A DNA stretch of 64,000 nucleotides, taken from positions 248,001 to 312,000 of the forward strand of contig CAVSDH010000004.1 in NCBI GenBank assembly GCA_963726765.1, written 5' to 3'. The position numbers and the translations under genes are program-made. The first letter of the stretch is position 1, and each line of letters starts with the position of its first letter. This stretch comes from CAIWHR01 sp963726765 (GTDB lineage Bacteria > Pseudomonadota > Gammaproteobacteria > Burkholderiales > Casimicrobiaceae). Positions 17,155 through 26,526 of this stretch are shown piece by piece. The notes under the pieces are model-generated. The model was not told the origin of the DNA and made no database searches. It saw only the letters and a program-made list of their open reading frames with translations.

Positions 17155-18411
17155 TCAATGGACCATGCGAGCGGCGCGCGCGCGCCGCCCGACGTGCGGC
17201 CGTTCGAGGGCCGCCGCGAGCTGTGTCAGGCTCTCGAGGTTGTGGACCGGCAGAAAATCGTCGACATGCGGCAGCATCGCCTTGATGCCGGCGGGGCGCG
17301 CCTCGAAGCCCTCGTAGCGCAGCAGCGGATTGAGCCACACCAGCCGACGGCACGATTTGTGAAGCCGTTCAGCCTGCGCGGCGAGGCCCGCACCCCCTTC
17401 GGCGTCGAGCCCGTCGCTGATCAGCAACACGATGGCGTTCTGCCCGAGCAGCCGGCGCGACCAGCGCCGATTGAATTCCTGCAGGCAGCCGCCGATGCGC
17501 GTGCCGCCCGCCCAGTCCGACACCGCGGCGGTCACTCTGGACAACGCGACGTCGACGTCCCGGTGCTTCAGGTGGCGCGTGATGTTGGTAAGCCGAGTCC
17601 CGAACAGCAGCACGTGAACGCGGTCGCGGTCATTCGTGATCGCGTGGAGAAAGTGCAGCAGCATCCGCGCGTAGCGGTCCATCGATCCCGAAATGTCGCA
17701 GAGCACGACCAGCGGCGGCGTCCGTTTCTGCCGGCGGCGCCAGGCGAGTGGAGACAGCGCTCCGGCCGCGCCGGTCGCGCGCCGCAGCGTAGTCCGCAGA
17801 TCGACCCGATGCCCCCGCGACGACGGAGTCGTCCGCCGCGTGGGCAATTCCGGCAACGGGAGGCGAAGATTGCGCAGGAGCACGCGCACGTCGCCAAGCT
17901 CCTCCGCGGTCATCGTCTCGAAGTCCTTGCGCTGCAGAATTTCGCGCGGCGACATCGTGAACGCGGCGTCGAGGTCGATTTGGTCGTCGTCCTCGCGGGG
18001 AAGCTCGGGCTGCGCCGGCGGAAGCATCGCCTGCGCGATGCGTGCCGGGAGCTCCGGTTCCGGTTCGCGCTCGCCGCCGCGCCCGAAGACCGTGGGCAAC
18101 AGCGACGCAATCAGCTTTTCGAGGAGCTTGGGGTTGCGCCAGAAAAGGTCGAAGGCCTGCTCGAAGATCGGCAGCTGCTCGTGGCGCGACACGAGCACCG
18201 CGGCGAGCGCCGCGCGAAAATCCTCGCGATTCGCGAGTCCGACCGCCTCGACCGCCTCGAGCGCCGCCAGCGTTCGCGCCGGCCCGACCGGCAACCCGGC
18301 CGCGCGCAGCACTCTGACGAAATGGACGACGTTTTCGGCGAGGCGGCCCTTGGGCGCCAGCAGCCGCGCGCTCCCGAGCTTTCCGGTTTCGATGCCGGGA
18401 CGCGGCGTCAC
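17155..18411 (-). CDS. coxE: CoxE, von Willebrand factor A domain protein
   Basis: A 418-residue VWA protein (CoxE family). The C-terminal VWA domain shows the MIDAS motif DISGSMD and the later VSDWAGGTRIG and LISDGLD elements. I place the start at GTG 18411, which shares GTGA with the coxD stop and suits translational coupling. With the CoxD AAA+ ATPase it forms a MoxR/VWA chaperone pair needed to mature the Cu/Mo active site in true CO dehydrogenases; for form II enzymes this role is inferred. Confidence 0.88.
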   Translation of the reverse strand: MTPRPGIETGKLGSARLLAPKGRLAENVVHFVRVLRAAGLPVGPARTLAALEAVEAVGLANREDFRAALAAVLVSRHEQLPIFEQAFDLFWRNPKLLEKLIASLLPTVFGRGGEREPEPELPARIAQAMLPPAQPELPREDDDQIDLDAAFTMSPREILQRKDFETMTAEELGDVRVLLRNLRLPLPELPTRRTTPSSRGHRVDLRTTLRRATGAAGALSPLAWRRRQKRTPPLVVLCDISGSMDRYARMLLHFLHAITNDRDRVHVLLFGTRLTNITRHLKHRDVDVALSRVTAAVSDWAGGTRIGGCLQEFNRRWSRRLLGQNAIVLLISDGLDAEGGAGLAAQAERLHKSCRRLVWLNPLLRYEGFEARPAGIKAMLPHVDDFLPVHNLESLTQLAAALERPHVGRRARAARMVH

Positions 18412-19325
18412 AGGCGGATTCCCACTTCCTGCGCCTCGGCGACGAGCCGCGCCGCGACGTCCGGCGTCAACGCGCCGATGTCGTCCTGGTACTTGAGCAG
18501 CACGCCGGCCGTGTCGGCGACGGTCTGCGGGTCGAGCGCCACGCGGTCGAGTGCCACCAGCGCCTCGGCCCAGTCGAGCGTCTCGGCGATGCCGGGCGCC
18601 TTGAACAGGTCCATCGCGCGCAGTCGCTGCGTGAACGCGACGACGGCGCGGGCCAGCGATTCCGGCGCCTGCGGGCACTTTCGCCGGACGATCGCGAGCT
18701 CCCGCAGCGCATCCGGAAAGCCCACCCAGTGGTAAAGGCATCGGCGCTTGATCGCGTCGTGAATTTCGCGGGTGCGGTTCGACGTGATGACGACGATCGG
18801 CGGCGCAGCCGCACGGATGGGACCGAGCTCGGGAATCGTGATCTGAAATTCGGCAAGCACTTCGAGCAGGTACGCCTCGAACGGCTCGTCGGTGCGGTCG
18901 AGCTCGTCGATGAGCAGCACGGGAGCGATGCCGTCGCCAGGAGAAAGCGCCTCCAGCAGCGGACGTTTCAACAGGAACCGCTCCGCGAAAATGTCGTGCG
19001 ACAGTGCCGAACGGTCGACGTTGCCGGCGGACTCCGCAAGGCGGATCTCGATCATCTGCCGCGGGTAGTTCCACTCGTAAACCGCGGAGGCGACATCGAG
19101 TCCCTCGTAACACTGCAGCCGCACGAGCGTGCGACCCAGCGCGGCGGAAAGGACCTTGGCGATCTCCGTCTTGCCTACCCCCGCCTCGCCTTCCAGGAAG
19201 AGCGGGCGCTCCATCTTCAGCGCCAGAAACACGCTCGTCGCGAGACGGCGGTCGGCGACATAATCGTGGCGATCGAGGAGCGCGAGGACCGCGTCGACGG
19301 ATGCGGGGAGAGTAGGAGCGGTCAT
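18408..19325 (-). CDS. coxD: CoxD, MoxR-type AAA+ ATPase
   Basis: A 305-residue MoxR-family ATPase with Walker A GEAGVGKTE (about 46-54), Walker B VLLIDELDR and sensor SNRTREI. It is the motor of the CoxD-CoxE chaperone pair. Its stop overlaps the coxE GTG by four bases. It starts 58 bases after coxM. Confidence 0.93.
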   Translation of the reverse strand: MTAPTLPASVDAVLALLDRHDYVADRRLATSVFLALKMERPLFLEGEAGVGKTEIAKVLSAALGRTLVRLQCYEGLDVASAVYEWNYPRQMIEIRLAESAGNVDRSALSHDIFAERFLLKRPLLEALSPGDGIAPVLLIDELDRTDEPFEAYLLEVLAEFQITIPELGPIRAAAPPIVVITSNRTREIHDAIKRRCLYHWVGFPDALRELAIVRRKCPQAPESLARAVVAFTQRLRAMDLFKAPGIAETLDWAEALVALDRVALDPQTVADTAGVLLKYQDDIGALTPDVAARLVAEAQEVGIRL

Positions 19326-19383
19326 CGGAAAAAATCAGGGGACGCCCGCGTGGCGTCCCCCCAGAGCATACCAAACGACCGGA

Positions 19384-20175
19384 TCAGGCCGCGGCCGCCA
19401 CCGCGCGCGAGGCCATGACCGCGATCAGATGCGCCCGATACTCGGGCGAGCCGTGCAGATCGCCATTGAGACCCTTGGCGTCGATCTTGACCGCCTTGGC
19501 GGCATCGGCGGTGAAGCTCCTGCCCAGCGCATCCTCCAGCGGCTTCGAACGGAACACCGAGGAAGCGGCGCCGGTCACCGCGACGCGCGTCCCGCTCGCC
19601 GCCTGCGCAACGAATACCCCGACCAGCGCGAACCGCGACGCCGGGTTCGGAAATTTCGCATAGGCCGCCTTCTTGGGCACCGGAAAACTGACGGCGACGA
19701 TCAGTTCGTCCGCCGCAAGGGCGGTCTCGAACATGCCCTTGAAGAAATCGTCGGCGGCGATTCTGCGCTTGTTGGTCTGCACGGTTGCGCCCAGCCCCAG
19801 CACCGCGGCCGGCCAGTCGGCGGCAGGATCGTTGTGCGCCAGCGAGCCCCCCAGCGTGCCCATGTTGCGCACCTGGCGATCGCCGATCGCGTGCGCGACC
19901 GAAGCGAGCGCGGGAATCGCGGCCTTCACGGCGGCGGATGCGGCAACTTCCGCGTGGCGGGTCATCGCGCCGATCACGACGGCGTCGCCCTCCTTCCTGA
20001 TGCCTTTCATCTCGGCGACCCCGGAGAGGTCGACGAGCGTTCCCGGTTGCGCGAGACGCAGTTTCATCGCGCCGACGAGGCTCTGCCCGCCTGCCAGCGC
20101 CTTGCCGCCCGATTTCGCCAATGCCGCGGCTGCGTCGGCCACGGTCTTTGCGCGCGTGAGTTCGAATGCGTACAT
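19384..20175 (-). CDS. coxM: CoxM-type FAD-binding subunit
   Basis: A 263-residue medium subunit of a molybdenum hydroxylase. The FAD-binding motifs are AGGQSLVGAM (about 28-37) and TLGGSLAHNDPAADWP (about 106-121). It transfers electrons from the 2Fe-2S subunit to the acceptor. A strong ribosome site (AGGAGGCACCGAGATC) precedes the ATG. The order L then M, after S, is the one usual for form II clusters. Confidence 0.93.
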   Translation of the reverse strand: MYAFELTRAKTVADAAAALAKSGGKALAGGQSLVGAMKLRLAQPGTLVDLSGVAEMKGIRKEGDAVVIGAMTRHAEVAASAAVKAAIPALASVAHAIGDRQVRNMGTLGGSLAHNDPAADWPAAVLGLGATVQTNKRRIAADDFFKGMFETALAADELIVAVSFPVPKKAAYAKFPNPASRFALVGVFVAQAASGTRVAVTGAASSVFRSKPLEDALGRSFTADAAKAVKIDAKGLNGDLHGSPEYRAHLIAVMASRAVAAAA

Positions 20176-20261
20176 GATCTCGGTGCCTCCTGAAAAATTC
20201 TACTCAGATCGATGGGGCTGCCCGTCGGCACCCGCCCACGCCGGCCGCATGGGCGTCCCCT

Positions 20262-22631
20262 TCAGGCGCGCTTCGAAGCCTGGATCGCGCTCCATACGCG
20301 GTGCGGCGATGCAGGCATGTCGAGATACTTGACCCCGACCGCGGCGAGCGCGTCGTGGACAGCGTTCATCATCGCCGCCGGCGCGCCGATGGCGCCCGCT
20401 TCGCCGCAGCCCTTCGCGCCGAGCGGATTGTGCGTGCACGGGGTGACCTTGGTGCCGACCTTGAACGACGGCACGTCGTCCGCCCGCGGCATTGCGTAGT
20501 CCATGTAGCTCCCCGTGAGCAGCTGCCCGCTGACCTTGTCGTACACGCAGGCCTCCAGCAGCGCCTGCCCGATGCCCTGCGCGACACCGCCGTGGACCTG
20601 CCCGTCGACGATCATCGGGTTGATGATGTTGCCGAAATCGTCGCAGGCGCAGAACGACACGACCTCGACAACGCCGGTTTCCGGATCGATCTCCACCTCG
20701 CAGATGTGCGTTCCCGCCGGGAACGTGAAGTTCGTCGGGTCGTAGAACGCCATCTCGTTGAGGCCCGGCTCCAGCGTTTCCAGCGGGTAGTTGTGCGGCA
20801 CGTACGCGGCGAGCGAGATTTCCGCGAACGCCTTGCTCCGGTCGGTGCCCGCCACCGTGAACTTGCCGTCCTTGAACTCGATGTCGGCCTCCGCCGCCTC
20901 GAGCAGGTGCGCGGCGATCTTCCTGCCCTTGGCGATGATCTTGTCGACGGCCTTGACAATGGCCGTCCCGCCGACGGCGAGCGAGCGCGACCCGTAGGTG
21001 CCCATGCCGAAGGGCACGCGGCCCGTGTCGCCGTGGACCACGTCGACGTTCTCGAACGGAATGCCGAGCCTCGTCGCGACCACCTGCGCGAACGTCGTTT
21101 CGTGCCCTTGCCCGTGGCTGTGCGAGCCCGTGAACACCGTCACGCTGCCGGTCGGATGCACGCGCACCTCGCCCGCCTCGAACAGACCGGCACGGGCGCC
21201 GAGCGCACCGGCGACGTTCGACGGAGCGAGGCCGCAGGCTTCGATATACGACGCGTAACCGATTCCGCGCAGCTTGCCGCGTTTCGCCGATTCGGCCTTG
21301 CGGGCCGGGAAGCCGGCGACGTCGGCCATCTTCTTCGCCTCCTCGAGCGTTGCGTCGTAGTTTCCCGTGTCGTAGACGAGCGCAACCGGCGTCTGGTACG
21401 GAAAGCTGCGGATGAAGTTGCGGCGGCGGACTTCGTCCTGCCCGATGCCGAGGTCCACGCCGACCTGATGCACCAGCCTCTCGACGACATAGGTCGCCTC
21501 GGGGCGCCCGGCGCCGCGGTACGCGTCGACCGGAGCCGTATTCGTGAACGACGCCGTCACCTCCGCGTAGATCGCCGGCGTGGTGTACTGCCCCGCGAGC
21601 AGCGTCGCATAGAGGATCGTCGGGATGCAGGAAGCGAACGTCGACAGGTAGGCGCCCATCGCCGCCGTCGTGTGCACGCGCATCGCCAGGAATTTGCCTT
21701 CCTTGTCGCACGCGAGCTCCGCGTGCGTGACGTGGTCGCGCCCATGCGCGTCGGAGAGGAAGCTCTCGCTGCGCTCCGCCACCCACTTGATCGGGCGGTT
21801 GACGCGCTTCGACGCCCAGACCATCGCGGTCTCCTCGGCGTAGAGATAGATCTTCGAGCCGAAGCCCCCGCCCACGTCCGGCGCGATCACCCGCACCTTG
21901 TGCTCCGGCAAGCCGAGCACGAACGCCGTCATCAGCAGCCGCTCGACGTGCGGATTCTGGTTGGCGACGTAGAGCGTGTAGCTGTCCTCGGATCGGCTGT
22001 ACGAGGCAACCGCCGCGCGAGGCTCGATCGCGTTCGGAATCAGCCGGTTGTTGACGATGTCGAGCTTGGAGACGTGCGCCGCCTTGGCGAATGCGGCGTC
22101 CACCGCTCCCTTGTCGCCGAGCGCCCACGTGTAGCACTTGTTGCCCGGCGCACCGTCGTGGATCTGCGGCGCCCCCGGTTTCAGCGCGTCGACGGCATTG
22201 ACCACCGCAGGAAGCACCTCGTAGTCGATGACGATGAGCTCCGCCGCGTCCTTCGCCTGGTCCGGCGTCTCGGCAACGACGAGCACCACCGCGTCGCCGA
22301 CATAGCGGACCTTGCCTTGCGCCAGGACCGGGTGCGGCGGCTCGTTCATCGGCTTGCCGTCCGTGCCGGTGATGAGCCAGCCGCACGGAAGCCCATTGAC
22401 GCCCGTCAGGTCGTCGCCGGTGAAGATTGCGACGACTCCGGGCGAGGCCTTGGCCTTGCCCGTGTCCACCTTGCGGATCTTTGCGTGCGCGTGCGGCGAA
22501 CGCAGAAAATACGCGTGAACGTGGTTGGGCGGGTTGATGTCGTCGGTGTATTGCCCGGCGCCCGTCAGAAAGCGGTAATCCTCCTTGCGGCGAGCCGATC
22601 CGCCGATGACGCCTTGGTCGATGGCACCCAT
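20262..22631 (-). CDS. coxL: Form II CoxL-type molybdenum hydroxylase large subunit
   Basis: A 789-residue xanthine-dehydrogenase-family large subunit. The active-site loop reads AYRGAGR (370-376), the mark of form II (putative) enzymes; proven form I CO dehydrogenases have AYxCSFR with the copper-binding cysteine. Other cofactor motifs are VGGGFGSK (about 253-260) and the C-terminal catalytic Glu region GAKGCGEAGAIG. The subunit is therefore a CoxL homolog that may oxidise a substrate other than CO. It follows coxS by 9 bases. Confidence 0.92.
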   Translation of the reverse strand: MGAIDQGVIGGSARRKEDYRFLTGAGQYTDDINPPNHVHAYFLRSPHAHAKIRKVDTGKAKASPGVVAIFTGDDLTGVNGLPCGWLITGTDGKPMNEPPHPVLAQGKVRYVGDAVVLVVAETPDQAKDAAELIVIDYEVLPAVVNAVDALKPGAPQIHDGAPGNKCYTWALGDKGAVDAAFAKAAHVSKLDIVNNRLIPNAIEPRAAVASYSRSEDSYTLYVANQNPHVERLLMTAFVLGLPEHKVRVIAPDVGGGFGSKIYLYAEETAMVWASKRVNRPIKWVAERSESFLSDAHGRDHVTHAELACDKEGKFLAMRVHTTAAMGAYLSTFASCIPTILYATLLAGQYTTPAIYAEVTASFTNTAPVDAYRGAGRPEATYVVERLVHQVGVDLGIGQDEVRRRNFIRSFPYQTPVALVYDTGNYDATLEEAKKMADVAGFPARKAESAKRGKLRGIGYASYIEACGLAPSNVAGALGARAGLFEAGEVRVHPTGSVTVFTGSHSHGQGHETTFAQVVATRLGIPFENVDVVHGDTGRVPFGMGTYGSRSLAVGGTAIVKAVDKIIAKGRKIAAHLLEAAEADIEFKDGKFTVAGTDRSKAFAEISLAAYVPHNYPLETLEPGLNEMAFYDPTNFTFPAGTHICEVEIDPETGVVEVVSFCACDDFGNIINPMIVDGQVHGGVAQGIGQALLEACVYDKVSGQLLTGSYMDYAMPRADDVPSFKVGTKVTPCTHNPLGAKGCGEAGAIGAPAAMMNAVHDALAAVGVKYLDMPASPHRVWSAIQASKRA

Positions 22632-22640
22632 CGCGCCCTC

Positions 22641-23114
22641 CTATTTGCCCATGGCGGCGGCGCCCTGCCGCACCGCCTTCACGATGTTGTGATAACCGGT
22701 GCAGCGGCACAGGTTGCCCTCGAGCTCTTCCCGTATCGTCTGCTCTGACGCCTTCGGGCACCGCTGCACGAGGTCGATCGCGCTCATCACCATTCCCGGC
22801 GTGCAGAAGCCGCACTGCAGGCCGTGGCACTCCTTGAACGCGGCCTGCATCGGGTGCATCGTGCCGTCGGCGGCGGCGAGGCCCTCGATCGTCACGACCG
22901 CCGCGCCCTGGGCCTGCGCGGCGAGGATCGTGCACGCCTTCACCGCGTTGCCGTCGACATGCACCGTGCAGGCGCCGCACTGGCCGGTGTCGCAGCCGAC
23001 GTGTGTTCCGGTGAGGCCGAGTTCGTTGCGAAGCAGGTCGACCAGCAGCGTTCGCGGATCGATGTCCGCGGTGACCGGCTTGCCGTTGACGGTCAGCGAT
23101 AGTTGGACAGACAC
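22641..23114 (-). CDS. coxS: CoxS-type 2Fe-2S subunit
   Basis: A 157-residue small subunit with a plant-type ferredoxin domain (GCDTGQCGACTVHVDG) and an all-helical second 2Fe-2S domain (GFCTPGMVMS, CRCTGYHNIVKAV). It is the first gene of the cox operon, which continues L, M, D, E, G, xdhC. The ATG at 23114 is preceded by AAGGAGATTCC. About 144 bases separate it from the cytochrome c gene upstream on the same strand; I see no clear promoter there. Confidence 0.95.
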   Translation of the reverse strand: MSVQLSLTVNGKPVTADIDPRTLLVDLLRNELGLTGTHVGCDTGQCGACTVHVDGNAVKACTILAAQAQGAAVVTIEGLAAADGTMHPMQAAFKECHGLQCGFCTPGMVMSAIDLVQRCPKASEQTIREELEGNLCRCTGYHNIVKAVRQGAAAMGK

Positions 23115-23258
23115 CGGAATCTCCTTTGGGATGGGCGGCCACCGGTCGTCGCGCGGCGCGGACGGCCTTGTCGTGGATGCGAAATACGCGGACGGTTAGG
23201 ATACTGCGCAAGTTCGGCTACGGCAATGCGACGCCGCCACCTAACGCGCGCCGGCGGC

Positions 23259-23843
23259 TCAGTCCAGCGTGGTGATGTACTCGGCGATGTTTTCGATGTC
23301 CTGGTCGGACAGCGTGTGCGCCACGCTGGTCATGTTGCCGGCGTCGTTGGTGCGGCGCTTGTGCTTGAAGTCCTGGAGCTGCTTCACCACGTACTCGTAG
23401 TTTTGCCCGGCCACGCGCGGAATCTCGTTTTGCCCCCGGAAGCCGCCCAGGTGGCACATCGGGCACAGGACGGCGGCGGTGACCTTCTGGCCCGCCGCGA
23501 CCTTGGCGGAATCCGCCTTGTACTGGTTGACCGCGGGCTTCTGTGCCGCGTACCAGTTACCGAGCGCGATCATCTCGTCGCGGGACAGCACCTTGGAGAT
23601 CGGGGTCATGACCGGATCCGTGCGCCGGCCTTCGTTGAAGTCCTTGAGCTCGATGTAGATGTAGCGCCAGCTCTGGCCGGCGAGACTCGGATTCGCGGGG
23701 ATCACCGCGTTGCCGCTCGGCCCGTGGCAGGCGTCGCAGATTTCGGCTTGCGGCGGCTTTGCCGGCGGCTCGGATTGCGCCACGGCGCCGGTAGCGAAGA
23801 CGGAGCCCGCAACGAGGAACGGCGGAAGCATCGAGCGAAGCAT
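23259..23843 (-). CDS. Exported diheme cytochrome c
   Basis: A 194-residue cytochrome c4-like protein. I start it at ATG 23843, which gives a clean signal peptide (LRSMLPPFLVAGSVFATGAVAQ) removed in the periplasm. Two heme-binding motifs, CDACH and CPMCH, lie in two similar domains, each with a distal Met candidate (PVMTPIS, NMTSVA). It directly follows the quinoprotein dehydrogenase, so it is the probable electron acceptor. It might also serve the cox system downstream. Confidence 0.88.
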   Translation of the reverse strand: MLRSMLPPFLVAGSVFATGAVAQSEPPAKPPQAEICDACHGPSGNAVIPANPSLAGQSWRYIYIELKDFNEGRRTDPVMTPISKVLSRDEMIALGNWYAAQKPAVNQYKADSAKVAAGQKVTAAVLCPMCHLGGFRGQNEIPRVAGQNYEYVVKQLQDFKHKRRTNDAGNMTSVAHTLSDQDIENIAEYITTLD

Positions 23844-23916
23844 GACGGTACCTGCAGCGAAGGCAAAGAAAAGGCCACCCCGGTTCCCGAGGTGGCCTGA
23901 ACACATTGCGCCGGGA

Positions 23917-25641
23917 TCAGGGCAACGAGAAAACGAAAACGCTGTTGCCGCGCTTCGCGTCGATCTGGTTGTTGCCGCCGGCCGCGACCGCCACGTACTG
24001 CTTGCCGCCGACCATGTAGGACACGGCCGGCGCGTTGACGCCCGCCCCCGCGTTGTATTTCCACAGTTCCTTGCCGGTCTTCGCGTCGAACGCCTTGAAC
24101 CAGCCGTTCGCCTCGCCGTTGAACACGAGGTCGCCCGCGGTGGCGAGCACTCCGCCGATCAGCGGCTGCGGTGTCTTGACGCCCCAGGCGACCTTGCCCG
24201 TGTCGAGATTGACGGCGACGAGACGGCCCCACTGCTCTTCCGACGGAATCGTCTTGAACGCGCCGCCGAGCCACAGCTTGCCGCCGGGATACGGCGACGC
24301 TTCGACGTGGTAGGTCATCGGCTGGTGCAGATTGGCGGCGTAGGTCATCCGCGTTTTCGGATTGACCGCCATCGGCGACCATTCGACGCCGCCGTTTGCG
24401 CCAGGCAGCATCCGTGCACCCGTCGCCGTCGGCAGCACCCACATGTTTTCCTGCGGGATCATCGCTTCGGAGAAACGGATCAGCTTGCCGGTGTTGCGCT
24501 CATGAACGTAGACGTGGCCGGTCTTGCCGCCGTGGATCACGACGTCGACCATCTTGCCGTCCTTGTCCTTCGCCTGCGTCAGGATCGGCGGGCTGACGGC
24601 GTCGAGATCCCACACGTCATGGGCAATGTACTGGAAGTGCCACTTGTACGTGCCTTTGTCGAGGTCGACGGCGACGATCGAGTCGGTGTACAGGTTGTCG
24701 CCCGGACGGATCGCGCCGTAGAGGTCGGGCGATGGATTGCCGACGACGAAGAATGCGGTGTGCGTCTTTCTGTCGATCGCCGGCGTCATCCAGACGCCGC
24801 CGCCCAGCGTCTGGTAGAAGTCGCCGCCCTTGTCGGCCAGCATCTTCTTCTCGGCGGCGATGTCGCGGTGCATGTCGCGGCCGGTCGCGTCGTTCGACCG
24901 CCCACACGCCTTCCTGGCCCTTGTCGGGAATCGTGTAGAACGTCCACAGCAGGTTGCCATCGGCGCGTTGAAGGCCTTGACGAAGCCACGCACACCGTAC
25001 TCGCCGCCGTTGGTGCCGATCAGCACCTTGCCGTCGACGACTGCCGGCGCCATCGTCTCCGAGTAGCCTTTCTCCGGATCGCCGATCTGCTTCTCCCACA
25101 GCACCTTGCCGGTCTTGGCGTCGAGCGCGACGAGCTTGGCGTCGATCGTGCCCATGAACAGGCGGCCGCCCTCGATGGCGACGCCGCGGTTGTTGTTGCC
25201 GCAGCAGACCGTGACGATCGGGCCGAGCTTGTGCTTGTAGTGCCAGTATTCCTCGCCGGTCGCCGCGTCGATCGCGTAGACGTGATTGAACGACGTGGTG
25301 AGGTACATCACGCCATCGACGACGAGCGGCGCCGTTTCCATCGACTCCAGCACCGCCGTCTGGAACACGAATGCCGGCTTCAGCTTGCCGACGTTGCCGG
25401 CGTTGATCTGGCTGCCCGGATAGTAGCGGGACTGGTCGTAGTTTCCGTTCGAATGAATCCAGTTCTTCGCGTCGTTCGCCGCGCCGTCCAGCGCCGCCTG
25501 CGTGACATTCGGACCCGCGGCCATCGCCCTCGCCGTCGTGGTCGCCCCGCCTGAGACTTCCTGCGCGTCGGCCGTGCCGCCGCACGCGAGCACTACCCCC
25601 GCGATGGCGGCAACGCCCGCCCGCCAGCTCCCGTGATTCAT
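23917..25641 (-). CDS. PQQ-dependent alcohol dehydrogenase with lanthanide-type active site
   Basis: A 574-residue periplasmic quinoprotein of the methanol/ethanol dehydrogenase family with a signal peptide ending near residue 26 and repeated tryptophan-docking motifs. The vicinal disulfide is Cys146-Cys147 (TVCCGNNNRG). Metal ligands are Glu214 (GGEYGVRG), Asn302 (VGNPSPD) and the catalytic Asp345 (HDVWDLD). Asp347, two residues after the catalytic Asp, is the extra ligand known from lanthanide-dependent XoxF/ExaF/PedH enzymes. Two compensating indels (about 24964, minus one; about 24896, plus one) scramble residues 227-248 but leave the rest in frame. The cytochrome c gene follows at 73 bases. 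Confidence 0.9.
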   Translation of the reverse strand: MNHGSWRAGVAAIAGVVLACGGTADAQEVSGGATTTARAMAAGPNVTQAALDGAANDAKNWIHSNGNYDQSRYYPGSQINAGNVGKLKPAFVFQTAVLESMETAPLVVDGVMYLTTSFNHVYAIDAATGEEYWHYKHKLGPIVTVCCGNNNRGVAIEGGRLFMGTIDAKLVALDAKTGKVLWEKQIGDPEKGYSETMAPAVVDGKVLIGTNGGEYGVRGFVKAFNAPMATCCGRSTRFPTRARKACGRSNDATGRDMHRDIAAEKKMLADKGGDFYQTLGGGVWMTPAIDRKTHTAFFVVGNPSPDLYGAIRPGDNLYTDSIVAVDLDKGTYKWHFQYIAHDVWDLDAVSPPILTQAKDKDGKMVDVVIHGGKTGHVYVHERNTGKLIRFSEAMIPQENMWVLPTATGARMLPGANGGVEWSPMAVNPKTRMTYAANLHQPMTYHVEASPYPGGKLWLGGAFKTIPSEEQWGRLVAVNLDTGKVAWGVKTPQPLIGGVLATAGDLVFNGEANGWFKAFDAKTGKELWKYNAGAGVNAPAVSYMVGGKQYVAVAAGGNNQIDAKRGNSVFVFSLP

Positions 25642-25776
25642 GATTCCCCCATGACGTTCATGTTTTGATTCAAGGACCGCGGCCCAAGCGATGGCCCACA
25701 GGAACGGGCGGCTTCCGGCGCACGTTGCGTTATAGTCTTTTTTGGCGAAGTCTGGCAAGACCTTTTCCAGAACGAA

Positions 25777-25802
25777 CGCCGCACCGTGGCGATGGTGCGG
25801 CG
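25777..25802 (+). other. Strong hairpin upstream of the ankyrin gene
   Basis: A perfect 9-bp stem (CGCCGCACC with GGTGCGGCG) and an 8-base loop lie 33 bases before the ankyrin start. The 194-base gap between the divergent dehydrogenase and ankyrin genes also holds TATAGT (25731-25736), a possible -10 box on the plus strand. There is no T-run after the stem, so it would be a leader structure rather than a terminator. Confidence 0.4.
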
Positions 25803-25835
25803 CAGCACCCCCAATCTCACCTTCCGGAGATCCGG

Positions 25836-26493
25836 ATGTTGCGACACGTAGCCCTTGTTTCCGTTGTACTCGTCTCGGCAAACCTCGTCGTTCCGGCGGC
25901 GCACGCTGCCGACAGCGACCTTTCGGTGAACGCCAGGTTGCTCGTCGCGGCGCGAAACGGCGACGCCGAAACCGTCGACCGCGCGCTCAAGGAGGGCGCC
26001 TCCCCCAACGCACGCAACCGGCTCGGCGAAACGGTGCTGCTCATCGCCCTCAAGAAGAACGACGAGGCCATGGCGCGCACGATGCTCGCAGCCGGAGCCG
26101 ACGTGAATCTTGCCGCCGTCAATGGGGTGACGCCTTTGATGGCGGCTGCCCACGGCGGGCAGAAGGAGATCGCCGAGACGCTGCTCGCACGCGGGGCGAA
26201 GGTCGACGCCGTGGATCGGCTCGACAAGAACGCGATGACCTACGCCGCCGGGGAAGGCAGAACCGACATCGTCACGCTGTTCGTCGCGCGTGGCGTCAAT
26301 CCGAACGAGGTCTACCACAACGACCTCACCGCCCTCATGTGGGCGGCAGGCAACGGCAAGTGTCGCGACGGTGAAGGCCCTGCTGGCCGCCGGTGCCAGG
26401 CCGGGTCTCAAGGACAACCGCGGCAAGACCGCGCTCGACATGGCGCGCGAGGGCGGCCACGCCGACGTTGTCGCGCTTCTCGAAAAGGCGTGA
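25836..26493 (+). CDS. Exported ankyrin-repeat protein, frameshifted
   Basis: A protein of about 218 residues with a signal peptide (ends near AHAA, residue 25) and five ankyrin repeats of about 33 residues, each with G-TPL/ALM-AA and LL--GA patterns. One extra T at 26361 breaks the frame in the last repeats; without it AAGNGK continues as VATVKALLAAGA to the stop at 26493. Ankyrin repeats mediate protein contacts, so periplasmic partners are likely. It is divergent from the quinoprotein dehydrogenase, which suggests but does not prove a link. Confidence 0.82.
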
Positions 26494-26526
26494 ACGACCC
26501 TGGCGCCGGCGATGCCGGCGTCGCAC

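Noticed and set aside
20262..22631. CoxL as a proven form I carbon monoxide dehydrogenase
   Set aside because: The active-site loop is AYRGAGR, not AYxCSFR, and gene order is S-L-M, both marks of form II.
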